A DNA stretch of 64,000 nt, taken from contig CM082581.2 in NCBI GenBank assembly GCA_040954595.2, positions 3,720,001-3,784,000 on the forward strand, read 5' to 3'. Of the stretch, positions 1 through 35,109 are shown piece after piece. A program made the position numbers and the translations under genes. The notes beneath the pieces were generated by a model, which was not told where the DNA came from, did no database searches, and saw nothing but the letters and a program-made list of their open reading frames with translations. This stretch comes from Balanoglossus misakiensis. Taxonomy: Eukaryota; Hemichordata. The stretch's first letter is position 1, and each line of letters starts with the position of its first letter.

Positions 1-579
1 ATAAAATTAACTTTATCAGCGTGAGAGTTGAGATACTCAAACAAGCTGTAGCTAGACTGTTGAAACCTTTTCGGCACAAAAAATGAAATTAGAGATATAC
101 ATGTACGCGTCATCCTGTTTTGGCTTTTGGCCATATAAAATAACATGGTGGTCTTCAGCTTTATGGGGAACAGAATAAAGCCACCACTCGGGGTAAAAGT
201 GCCAAATATCCATTTCAGTATTAAACTGTACTGAATAATAAAACTTTGGTTCATCCCAGGTGGTCTGTAAAAGTATATTGACACAAACTCATTTCAAAAG
301 AGTGTAAATTCAGGTGTGGTTTTCTAGACAAGAACTTTATATACACAAATTTGACCGACATTTCTTGAAAATATATCGTAGCACAGATCTTGGAGGTGAG
401 ATTGATTAAACCACAGAGGGCGCACTTCTCTTCTAATACTTGTCCATTTATATATCTATAGCCATAATGGTTAATTAAATTGCCAACTTTGCTAAAATTT
501 CAAGAAGCATTTTTATAGTCGTCTTCATCCAGAGTTTTCTGAAAAGTCGCGTAATTAGTTAGAGAGTCTGTTTTTATTT

Positions 580-824
580 CAGACCAATTTTACACAAATT
601 CTCGTAGTGGGAACGATTGCAGCTTGTCAAATCATTATGATATTGAAATTATCAAAATCATTGTTTGTAATTGACACTGTACCAGCTAGTACTGTCTCAA
701 TGCGACCTTGTCATCAGAAGAGCTGTTGACTAATGTATTTTGGCACAGTTGCACTGATATAATATAATGATGAGAACTGGTGAGGGAAACCTATACCGGT
801 ATATTGCAACTCTGATCATAGTTG
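580..824. repeat. Source arm of an inverted duplication
   Basis: This 245-bp stretch reappears as its reverse complement at 33201-33435 with few differences. Shared landmarks include an ATACCGGTAT core and the tract around TGCCAAAATACATTAGTCAA. It carries no recognisable gene. Bases 1-579 also show no coding signal that I can support. Confidence 0.85.
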
Positions 825-1023
825 TTAATATAGTGCAGCCATGAGTGTCAGAAATTGACACGGGAAATCAAACTGCATATGATGACTTAAAAATAAGGGG
901 TCGTCGCGCCGCGTTTGTTTGTTTATAATGATAACTTGATGATGACAAGTAAATCAGAACACCCTTGAAATGATAACAATCACTACATCTTGATGGAATA
1001 TATTTATTTTAATATATAGTATT

Positions 1024-1216
1024 GAACACCTATTGCCTGGCCATGAGGGCCATAGCGGCCGTTTATTACACCCGAGGGGCTGTGAGTTACCAGAATCACA
1101 TGCTATTTCCCGAGGCCGCAGGCCGAGGGAAATAGCATATGATTCTGGTAACTCACAGTCACGAGGGGGTAAAAACGGCTGCTATGGCCCGAATATAGGC
1201 CAGGCTATAGGTGTTT
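1024..1216. mobile_element. Palindromic MITE-like element, about 190 bp
   Basis: The left half, beginning AACACCTATTGCCTGGCC, pairs with the right half ending GGCCAGGCTATAGGTGTT. The match continues through a GAGTTACCAGAATCA block down to a short CCGAGGCCGCAGGCC-like loop. The element is nearly a perfect hairpin. Target duplications are unclear, so no superfamily is assigned. A short ORF through it is only a shadow of the palindrome. Confidence 0.8.
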
Positions 1217-1918
1217 TATAATAAACCTCATGCTAACAGCTGGGAAAATCTTGCAATTTTCTCTTGAGGTTGGCAGACGACATCTTCCGCGGTGGCCATT
1301 GTGTCAGACGACGCGACGCTGATTGACGTGACCGAGTCTGCGCACTCACGCTGGTCACGTGACCGGTTTATATTTTTTCTGCTATTTCCCTAGCGGTTCA
1401 TAGTCGATTCTATGTTCCTATCACGTGATGGATTCTGGCGAATCACGGCACAGTATTAGCATTTAAACTATGGGGTGCAATCCCTCCTTTACTGATATTT
1501 GTCTTGCGGAATTTGGGACAAAAAGGAACCACCTTTCTTTAATTTATTTGACATTTCATTCTAAATAAATTTCTTTATTTCACAGAGTTGAAATTAGGAT
1601 ATTGAAACCAATTCCAGTGAAAGTAGATCCGTTAGAGTGGAAAAAGAGATTGCAGATCTGATAACCTCACCAACACTGGGTAAGTATGGATACCGTGTCC
1701 ATCAGTATGAATGGAAATGAAAGATTGCTTTCTAATCTGTGACATTCAGGAAAAACAATGTGAATATTTTTAATTGTTATATTAATATTAAATATTAATA
1801 CTGCTACCATAAAAAAGACCTTTGCACTTGATATCTGTTGTTATGCTGTGTAGCTCTTCCATAGTCTCAACTTTCACTAAAGTAATTGTAAAAATTTTGC
1901 TGCTCCTCATGCACTTAC

Positions 1919-2095
1919 CTGAAGTTGCATTGATGGATATCCTTTTCTGTTAATAAAATCTTGGTCTCCAGCAATGCATGCAGCAAGCCGTATATGTGTG
2001 CCATCCATGAGACCAATTACTCCAGGGAAGCCATAATCCATCTGAAAATTTTGTGCAATTTCACGTTGACGCTGGTAATCTGGCCACACAATAAC
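1919..2095 (-). pseudogene. PIF/Harbinger (HARBI1-like) transposase exon, fragment
   Basis: The reading frame contains FPGVIGLMDGTHI followed by DFINRKGYPSMQLQ, the hallmark of the DDE_Tnp_4 nuclease of Harbinger transposases and HARBI1; the D of MDGTH is the first catalytic aspartate. It is bounded by an AG acceptor just before the frame and a CAG|GTAAGT donor after it, so it looks like one internal exon. The flanking exons with the second D and final E were not found nearby. It could be a decayed transposon or one exon of a domesticated HARBI1-like gene; a remnant is more likely. Confidence 0.75.
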
Positions 2096-2807
2096 CTTCA
2101 GGGAAATGAAAAATAATAGTACATGAGTACTAAAACCTCTTTTTTTTCTCATTTGATATAGTTGCTTTTTTGTCATGAGAACATCAGTTAGAATTTTGTT
2201 CCTACTTCACAGATGGTTTAATTTTGCAACCTGGCAAAGTGTTTAAAGTTTGCTTAAAAAGACATAAACAACTTTCATCTTTCTTTCTTTCTATCTTTCA
2301 GCATGATTTTCGTGTAAATATCTTAAAACATCTATCAATAACAAAAACACAAGACACTGTAAAAGCTTTCTGTCTGGTTAAAACTCTGTTTAGCTTTTCT
2401 TGTCATTCTTTTTAGAAATAGGTCTCTACTCACAGATTAGGACACAGCAAAACAACTTTTTTTCTGAACTTTTGACTCAACTGTTTTTGCAACAACAAAA
2501 AACGAAATGGTGAAAAAAAGACAACCGACTAAAAATGTAAAAATAAAATGTTAAAAAAAGTAGTAATAACAACATTTTTTAGCCGAGTCGTCTAACGATG
2601 GCGCCCTCTATAAACCTAAAAATAAATCTCGCGAGAATGTGCGTGACGGACTAGGTCAAAGGTTACAGATGTTTCCTGCATGTCGGAATGAAAATGGATG
2701 TGTTGTGGTTGATGTAAGTTGAAAGTCGAGAGATTTTAACGCTTAACCACCGAACCAGCACAAATTGGTTATATGTACAGCCCACAAAAGGAGCAACAAC
2801 GGCAACG

Positions 2808-4132
2808 ATGACAGAGAAGGATCCCGCTCGCGCTGTGCCAAAAGCCACGAAATCTGAACCTGGCAGTGGCATCAGAACTGTAAGAACAACCAGTCTCTTC
2901 CGGGCCGTCAACTTTGAACTCTTCGTCAAACCGGTAGGTTCTTGAGCATTAAATGGTAAACACCGCAAGGTAGGCGTGCAATTGCCCGCCAAGGTCATAT
3001 TTTAGTTGGGTAAAATACGCTCCATCCAGGGTCAATGGGTAAAGGCTATTAGCACGGAAGCAGTGAGTTGCGAGTGCGCCGCCTACGGCAAACTCTAGTT
3101 TCTCTGGCTGCATGCATGGGCTGCATGTGTGTAATTTTGGAGTGCATGGTTGGAATATCACACTTTGTCAATGAATGTCATCATAGTACATGTACAACTA
3201 CATTTTCTAAAACAGTCATTGAACCTTACTCTGTGTGGCAGGGATGTGTGTTGGAGGCACAGGTGGTAGTTCTGCATACAGGTTTGTGTGACAGACCTGT
3301 ACACAGAGCTACGCTACAATGTAGTCTGGAATCCCAACTGGCGTGTATATTCGCTGAACTGCACACACGCTCGCGATCGCCAGCCAGAATTCCAGACTAG
3401 AGCTACGCAGGTGGTAGCATTAAGAGCATTGCAGAGCTACACAGAACCATGCATATAAAACACATTTTCATGGTTGGGGTTGGGATAGTGGATACTTGGT
3501 CGAAAACAACTTATCAACAAAGTTTGGTTGGCCTAAAAAAAAATCATCCTAAAATTCCCAGAAATTTAAGCAAATGTTGAATTAAAAAAAACTAATAAAG
3601 AGATTGACACAGGGTACTATCGACATTTCACTGCAAATGGATTAGTTAATAAATAAATATTTCAGTAGACTACAATGCAAGAACCAAGGATTGAAAAATT
3701 TAAAAACTGCATTTGTGAAAGCAATGTTACACAATCTGATGCTCTTTTATTTTGGGAAAAATAAATAGAAACCCATTTTCGTAAGAGTTATTGCCTTATG
3801 TAAATTAGTTAATTTTATATTTATACATTCCCAGGGAGAACTCTACAATGTATGAAACCCCTCAAACTAGTGATTTAGTCCAGATTTCCAAAATATTTTG
3901 AGCAACCGCGTGTTTCTGTCGTTTGGATTGTTTTCCTTTGTAAACTTACTCTGCATTTCATTCTTTACAGAACAAAGTGGTGATGGCATTTGGTCTTGCT
4001 GCCATAACTGGGTGTGTGGCATATATGGCATTTCTGAACGCCATGGCTGAAAACAAAAAGGAGGAAGTCTATGTTGCATACAACGCAGATGGAACAACAG
4101 AAACCAAATGGAAGAAATCAAAATGGGACTAG
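2808..4132 (+). CDS. SMIM8: Small integral membrane protein 8 (SMIM8)
   Basis: Two exons, 2808-2933 and 3971-4132, join in phase to give 95 residues, close to the 97 of the human protein. Exon 1 ends in RTTSLFRAVNFELFVKP at a CCG|GTAGGT donor. Exon 2 follows a TTTACAG acceptor and encodes a hydrophobic stretch (VVMAFGLAAITGCVAYMAF) and then a charged tail ending KKSKWD. These match the conserved SMIM8 features: an FRAVNxELFxKPN motif, a single transmembrane helix and a terminal KWD. The family is a conserved metazoan membrane protein of unknown biochemical role. AATAAA at 4489-4494 is the likely polyadenylation signal. The last codons and 3' UTR are copied at 33.4 kb. Confidence 0.93.
3315..3399. 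mobile_element. Small MITE with 9-bp target duplication
   Basis: An 85-bp element in the SMIM8 intron. TAGTCTGGAAT near the left end is inverted as ATTCCAGACTA at the right end, with CTGGCG/CGCCAG also paired. Both sides are flanked by GAGCTACGC (3306-3314 and 3400-3408), a 9-bp direct repeat of the size made by Mutator-like transposases. The TAGTCT end resembles that of the larger element at 60484-60910. Confidence 0.7.
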
Positions 4133-5860
4133 AACTGGATGTTGTGCATGTTCTGAATTGCATGGATGTTTGTGATTGTTCAACATCTGTCTTGGAAATC
4201 TAAGACTTGGCTATGGTGGTTTCCCAAATGAAATGAAATGAATGCAGTCCTGGCATCTGTGTACTGAGGTGGATGAGTGGAGCGACGACCACAGCCTACA
4301 CATATAGAAATACATTGTACGTGAATCTAGACACTTCTGGATGACACAGTCAGTTTACACCAGAGTTTATGGGTCACTCATGCCGTGGTTGATGAAAATA
4401 TGCTGATATTCAGTGTACATGCTTGACAAAGGAGAAATCTTCACGCATGCTTATAAAGTGTGCTGTGTAACTGGAATATAATGAAACCAATAAAATGAAT
4501 TCATACCAAGCTTTGAGTAATCAGCCACAGCTTATCCCAAAAGGTTGACTTTGTGATTTTTCAGGATTTGTCTATGGTGCTGTGTCTAGAAATTGACCAG
4601 TCAGAACTAGTGCACATATTGGCCAGTTTTGATAGTTGGGAGAGTGAAACGACAGTGCATTTCAGTAACTTTCGATTTTGAGAGACTTTAAAGTTTGAAG
4701 GATTCGTATGTACCTGTCAAAAAGAATGGAAATAAAGATTACTGTCCATTTCATTCAGAAGATTTATGTGTTCTAGTCTACTTACATGACAGACATACAT
4801 ATGGACATACATAGACGTGTTCAGCCTATACGAAGATTCTATTTATATATACCCAGTAAATATACACAAATGCCTAGTAAAAACGAACATGTCAAATAGG
4901 TAAGAAATTATGAGCACACTATTTGATCAAATGGCTGTTTCTTTTCAAGATTTTTATGGTGTACTTGTTTCCCCACGAGGCTCGCCTGTCAGATTTTGAA
5001 CCTGGCCGCAAAACAACTATGTGGCAGAGCCATTAGCCAGATGGATACTTGTGTCAAATTATTCAAAAGAAGGAATTTGATGTGTGTATGGAGCCTAGTG
5101 TATGAGAGGTTCAAGATGTTGCAGCCACATGCAAGGGTGGCAAAAGGTTTTTCTCGTGGTAAAACTACCACATGACAATCATTGAAACACAATTAACTTT
5201 CAAATTGGACACTGGATTGGCAATATTTTATTAATTACACCTGTCAGCAAATTTTCTCAAGGTGCCATTCATGAACTACATGTACTACTATGTTTGCAAA
5301 ATTTGTTCAAACTGTTGTGAAAGGCTGCATACATCAAATGGGTCCATCCCTAATTGATTCTATGTTGATTGGTCAGTATGCTTTAGAGGGATTATATTTT
5401 GATACAGCATCTTTCAAGTGTTGCTGATCCATTGGTGTAATAATGTTATGTAGAAGTTAATATTACATTTAGACAGATTGGCTGGTCTGAAGTAACGACA
5501 GATATACATTTACAATTTTATAAGATAATTTTATTAAAAGAAAACAAAATATCATTGAATGAGAAACAATTGCCACAGACGTTTCCAATATTTTTTTCCA
5601 ATAAATTATTATAAAAGTACACAACATTTTTTCAGACAGAGCTTCCAACAGTTCCACTGAACTACATGGCAACAAGAAGATTCTAATACAGCTTTAAAAA
5701 AAGTATAAACGGCTTTTTTGATGTGATGTCTTTTAAAGTATGGTGGCCCGTATTGCATTGAACTGATAACAAGACACCCTCACACCGGTAAAGTAACTAA
5801 CTTAGATTATTAGATGATGCTGTGATAAAAATAAAAACCACCATCACCTCTGGCACTGCC
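4111..5860. repeat. Source region of a direct segmental duplication
   Basis: The end of the SMIM8 coding region, its 3' UTR and DNA up to the end of the next gene recur at 33436-34635 in the same orientation. The copy lacks about 4785-5350. Apart from the SMIM8 tail and the last codons of the minus-strand gene, no coding signal is seen between 4133 and 5843. Confidence 0.85.
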
Positions 5861-6442
5861 AGAAAGAAAACAACAACGACTGTGTCTGAATCAGACATTT
5901 AATCCTCTGCTCATCTTCATCCATTCTCTCCTGTCTGTTGTACGTGCATCCCAGTGACCTCAACAGGTCATCCCAGCACATGGGACTCATTTGACCTTTC
6001 TCTGACCCTGAGAATGGAACAATGCAATATTCACATCATGACATTTCCATAGGTGAGTGTATACATTTTTATCCGATTCAATGCACAATTCGTCGCCATA
6101 TCATGATCTTTGATTTCAAAAGCCAAATGCGCTTTGAGTGACGTTCGCGATTAGGCTTCGACATCACCGCGCAGACGACGAGAGAGTCAAAGCACGTGTT
6201 GAAAAACAGCTGGGCATCTGATCAAAATAATAACAAAGTGTCGGCGAGCCGGGTTGATGAACTTTAGTGTGTGAATTTCAAGTCACTAAATTAATATGTA
6301 TATTCATGGTTAGTTCTGTGTATTTCATACATTCCCCTGCAAGTGAGCAGTAAAATGTTTACTCACGACTTGAACTTGATGGAGGGGTTGCGGTTCCTCC
6401 AATAATTGACCGGCTGCTTCTTTGTTGTCCGTAGGAAGACAT
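5844..6442 (-). CDS. Unidentified small two-exon protein (79 aa)
   Basis: Exon 1 (6442-6367) starts MSSYGQQRSSRSIIGG and ends at an AGTC|GTGAGT donor. Exon 2 (6007-5844) follows a TTCTCAG acceptor and keeps the frame to a TGA, for 240 nt in total. The first half is Ser/Arg/Gly/Thr-rich and probably disordered. The second half has a compact MCWDDLLRSLGCTYNRQERMD segment followed by a short hydrophobic end. I do not recognise the family. The intact frame, good splice sites and position between SMIM8 and TopBP1 argue that it is a real gene. An alternative 3' exon cannot be excluded. Confidence 0.5.
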
Positions 6443-6449
6443 AGTGAGG

Positions 6450-7460
6450 ATCGGGGATCACTGTACGTGGTCACTGTAGTCTTGATATAAACAACACAAA
6501 TTATAATGCAATGGAAATGGTGTCCCAGCGATGCTTTGACAAACAGAATGTATCCACTGTACTCCGGGTGATGTAATTCAAGTATAAATCTCCGATCGGA
6601 TCAACCTTTCGCGATGGGAATACCAAAATTGATGCACTGAACTGATCAACACGCGTTGAAAGCGACAAAGCGTTAACCTCAGCGTTAACCCTTCCTGTTC
6701 CCAGGATGCAATGTGATTCGGACCTCCCAAGTCTTCTTAAATAACTTTCCAAAATTGTGTATTTTCAGCGTCACTCCCACAAAAATTCACTAGATAAGAA
6801 AATCTAACATTTTGTTTCGAAATTCTTAATACATGTAATAAGCATTTTCTAGAATTACTGCGCAAACTATACAACAAACTTCTCAATAAGAAGTTAAACT
6901 ATTTTATGGTAGGCTAGGGGGAACTATTTGACCTCAAATGGCGGCATACGATAAAACTTTCGAAAAATAATATCAGAAGAAGAAACGCAATATTTAAGTT
7001 TCGGTGAAGATTTTTGGATATATTACTTAACTCGAAATATTGCTGGATACGCTATCATAGGATTTTGATCAAGGTTGGTTGGTTTATTTATTCGTGAACC
7101 GCACTGGGCTGAAATGAGTGGAGATACGTAGCGACGCTATGTTATTATGGACTGTCATATAGTCGAAACAAGTAGGCAATATCGGCCGTCACATTAGGGA
7201 CATTTGCAAAGAATATACACGATTCTACGCGGTAAATATTGGTTTTTCAATTGTCGAGTAAAAATTCAATGCCTTGGAAATGTCACGGCTTCGAAATTTC
7301 CTTTTAAAATTGACCTGAGATACGTACATGATTCATTCTGAAATGGCGTAGATTGAGGACACGGAAAAACATGAGTTCATCTCCGGTCAACCACGCGTAC
7401 GTTCAACGCAATTGATTGTCTGACACCTCTGCGTTACACATCTGTTCCATGAGTGCTGAG
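6450..7460. other. Intergenic region, no gene seen
   Basis: No reading frame with family resemblance or good splice signals was found on either strand. The region separates the start of the minus-strand small gene from the promoter-like DNA of TopBP1, so it may contain regulatory elements of both. Confidence 0.5.
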
Positions 7461-7466
7461 CGTAAT

Positions 7467-7660
7467 TGACCAATCACAAGCGCTGTGGTTAGTTAGTACT
7501 TGACCAATCAGATTTATCGGGTCTGAATAATTAGCCAAACAATGGTGCGTAAAAGTGACCAATCACAAGCGCTGTGGTCGATCTGTTTCAGGTGCGTGAA
7601 AGAAATTGACCAATCGGAGCTATCTGGGTCTAAAGTAAATAGCCAAACAGTGATGATCGA
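7467..7660 (+). promoter_or_regulatory. Tandemly duplicated CCAAT-box region upstream of TopBP1
   Basis: Four CCAAT boxes (7470, 7504, 7559, 7610) lie in two repeated units of about 90 bp. Each unit contains GACCAATC and a later TAGCCAAACA, and the first CCAAT of each is followed by ACAAGCGCTGTGGT. NF-Y binds CCAAT, and clustered CCAAT boxes are typical of cell-cycle gene promoters. The region sits about 350-530 bp before the TopBP1 start codon. Promoter function is inferred. Confidence 0.55.
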
Positions 7661-7793
7661 TCGATTGTCATGTATATAACTGTTCGTAGGCAATGTACAC
7701 TTTCTATTATATTAGCTGAGAAGCGTAAACTCTCATCATAGCAATTGTCTTGAAAATAATTGTGTGGATGGTGTCACTAAATCTTAAGTTTAA

Positions 7794-7882
7794 CCCTTTC
7801 ACCACAGTGGTTTGGCCCAAACCCATTGTTTTCTGTGGTAAAGTTGGACTTCAAATGAGGGAATCTGGGGTGTATTGAAATG
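7794..7882. mobile_element. CCCTTTCACC-type MITE, degraded copy
   Basis: A short element flanked by TTAA on both sides (7790-7793 and 7883-7886), with a CCCTTTCACC left end and internal similarity to the copies at 8626, 9859, 19936 and 36192. The right terminus has diverged. Confidence 0.65.
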
Positions 7883-7999
7883 GTTAACAACGATATCTCC
7901 CAAACTTTTCATGTTGATGTCAAGTGTATTACTGATTTTATAATTAATTGATATTGAAAAGTAATGATGGTGTTTTGTCCTTGTTTCAGAAATGCAGAA

Positions 8000-32675
<24,676 letters not shown>

Positions 32676-33200
32676 GTTTGATTTCAGCTTTCAGCGTGAG
32701 GAAAATGAGAGATTTTCTGCAGGAGGGAAATATTGCAAGGCTACTGAGATACTCTTTGCCATTTGTAAACACAGAGGATTAAACTTTGAGTCGCTTTGTG
32801 TCCTCACACACAAAGTCCAAGTGGCTTGGCCCCATAGACAACATGTTGCTGAGAGGTGTTAATCCTTTACAGCAGCTCAGGTCTTGCGAGCAATAACCAT
32901 CTCAACTCTGAAACATTCACTAATGCGCAGAGTACTACCTCCATGGTCACACAGACCTGTATGCAGATCTACCCACGGGCGTCATGGAACAATAAAGTGT
33001 ATAGATATTAATAAACTTAGCATAAACGCGACGTCCTCAATGAACAAAGAATACAATATTTCATGGGTTTGTTTGGTGTGGACGAGAAATGCACTAAAGC
33101 TAGCCACACCGTACGCGTACCTCTTACTCTAGGCACCGTACGTTATGTGCGATCTCGTCTTGAGCAGTAAAGGCGATGTCTACGCATGCGTGCGCGCCCG

Positions 33201-33435
33201 CAACTATGATCAGAGTTGCAATATACCGGTATAGGTTTCCCTCACCAGTTCTCATCATTATATTATATCAGTGCAACTGTGCCAAAATACATTAGTCAAC
33301 AGCTCTTCTGTTGACAAGGTCGCATTGAGACAGTACTAGCTGGTACAGTGTCAATGATTTTGATAATTTCAATATCATAATGATTTGACAAGCTGCAATC
33401 GTTCCCACCACGAGAATTTGTGTAAAATTGGTCTG
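33201..33435. repeat. Inverted copy of 580-824
   Basis: Reverse-complement match over about 235 bp to the left end of the window. It abuts directly the direct copy starting at 33436. Confidence 0.88.
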
Positions 33436-34635
33436 GAAGAAATCAAAATGGGACTAGAACTGGGTTTAGTGCATTGTTCTGGATTGCACAGGTGTTTGTG
33501 ATTGTTCAACATCTGTCTTGGAAATCTAAGACTTGGTTATGGTGGTTTCCCACATGAAATGAATGCAGTCCTGGCATCTGTGTACTAAGGTGGATGAGTG
33601 GAGCGACGACCACAGCCTACACATATATAAATACATTGTACGTGAATCTAGACACTTCTGGATGACACAGTCAGTTTACACCAGAGTTTATGGGTCACTC
33701 ATGCCGTGGTTGATGAAAATATGCTGATATTCAGTGTACATGCTTGACAAAGGAGAAATCTTCACGCATGCTTATAAAGTGTGCTGTGTAACTGGAATAT
33801 AATGAAACCAATAAAATGAATCCATACTAAGCTTTGAGTAATCAGCAACTGCTTATCCCTAAAGGTTGACTTTGTGATTTTTTCAGGTTTTGTCAATGAA
33901 GCTGTGTACAGAAATTTATGCGTCAGAACCAGTGCATATATTCGCCAGGGAGTTTGAAAGGACAGTGCACTTCAGTAACATTTGCTTTTGAGAGACTTTA
34001 CAGTTTTAAGTATTCTTGTGTACATTTCAACAGGAATGGAAGTAAAGACAACATAACTGTCCATTTCATTCAGAAGATTTGTGTGTTCTGGTCTACTTAA
34101 ATTGATTCTATGTTGATTTATCAGTTTAGTTAGAGGGATTTTGTTTTGATATACCGGTAGTAGCTTTCAAGTGCTGCTGATTTCCACTGGTGCTATAATG
34201 TTATATTTATATACAATGTAGAAATAAATATTACATTTAGACAGATTGGCTGGGCTAAAGAAATGACAGACATATATTAAAAATTTTATAGGATAATTTT
34301 ATTAAAAGAAAACAAAATATCATTGAATGAGAAACAATTGCCACAGACGTTTTCAATATTTTTTCTCCAATAAATTATAAAAGTACACAACATTTTTTCA
34401 GACAGAGCTTCCAACAGTTCCACTGAACTACATGGCAACAAGAAGATTCTAATACAGCTTTAAAAAAAGTATAAACTGCTTTTTTGATGTGATGTCTTTT
34501 TACAGCATAGTGGCCCGTATTGCATTAAAATGATAACAAGACACCCTCCAATGGTAAAGTAATCAACTTAGACTACCGGTATTAGAGGATGCTGTGATAA
34601 AAAATAGAAACAACCATCACCAATTGCACTGCCCT
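33436..34635 (+). pseudogene. Segmental copy of the SMIM8 3' end and downstream DNA
   Basis: Direct copy of 4111-5860. It begins with the last SMIM8 codons (the KKSKWD end followed by TAG), then the 3' UTR including the AATAAA signal, then flanking DNA up to the end of the small minus-strand gene. The equivalent of about 4785-5350 is absent. Because it runs past the polyadenylation site, it is a genomic duplication and not a retrocopy. No SMIM8 start or membrane segment is present, so it is non-functional. Confidence 0.85.
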
Positions 34636-34710
34636 GGTTACTAATCAACATGGGTGGTTGTTTACTGGTTATTTCAGTGTGGGGAGAAAAAGTGATACAT
34701 GTGATATTAA

Positions 34711-34880
34711 AGGTATATGGTCACCTATGCAAATTTAGATATAGTTATCATGGTAAATCACCGATTTCCAGTGGGTGGCACACGTGAAAAAAAGAGCGCC
34801 ACCATATGTTCTTTAGAACACTCAAATATGCCATTTCAGCCATATTTTGGCGTATGTAAATCGGGGGTGACCGTGTACCT
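34711..34880. mobile_element. AGGTATA(C/T)GGTCACC MITE, copy 1
   Basis: Flanked by TTAA (34707-34710 and 34881-34884), ends AGGTATATGGTCACC and GGTGACCGTGTACCT. The interior has GTGGGTGGCACACGTG and ATGTTCTTTAGAACACTCAA. Other copies: 39834, 46164, 51212. Confidence 0.85.
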
Positions 34881-35101
34881 TTAAGGTGAATAAAAATTCA
34901 ATGGTAGGAGTAGAAGATCACTGATGAATTCTGCTGCTTCTACAGCTTTTGTTCTATGGGCAGAATTCACGACTCCTCTGAGAATAGACTGAATGGGTTC
35001 AGAAGACACTCCATGTAATATATCTACTCTGCACAAAAGGGTTTGAAGACTGATTTCTGCAGTGTTTTTAGGAACCACAAGGTGAGAACGAAAAGTGATG
35101 A
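34881..35101 (-). pseudogene. Exon-like ORF ending in a MITE target site
   Basis: After a strong ATAAATACAG acceptor, a 73-residue frame runs to a TAA formed by the TTAA target duplication of the MITE at 34711-34880. It contains VPKNTAEISLQTLLCRVD and RTKAVEAAEFISDLL, is helical in character and looks like real coding sequence. I do not recognise the family. Upstream exons on the minus strand were not found before the GT14 gene end at 37751. It could be the last exon of an unseen gene or an orphan exon truncated by the insertion. Confidence 0.35.
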
Positions 35102-35109
35102 CTGTATTT

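Noticed and set aside
1033-1221. 62-residue ORF
   Set aside because: Lies within a palindromic MITE; the protein is a by-product of the inverted repeat.
3068-3400. 110-residue ORF in the SMIM8 intron
   Set aside because: No splice support or family resemblance, and its end overlaps a MITE.
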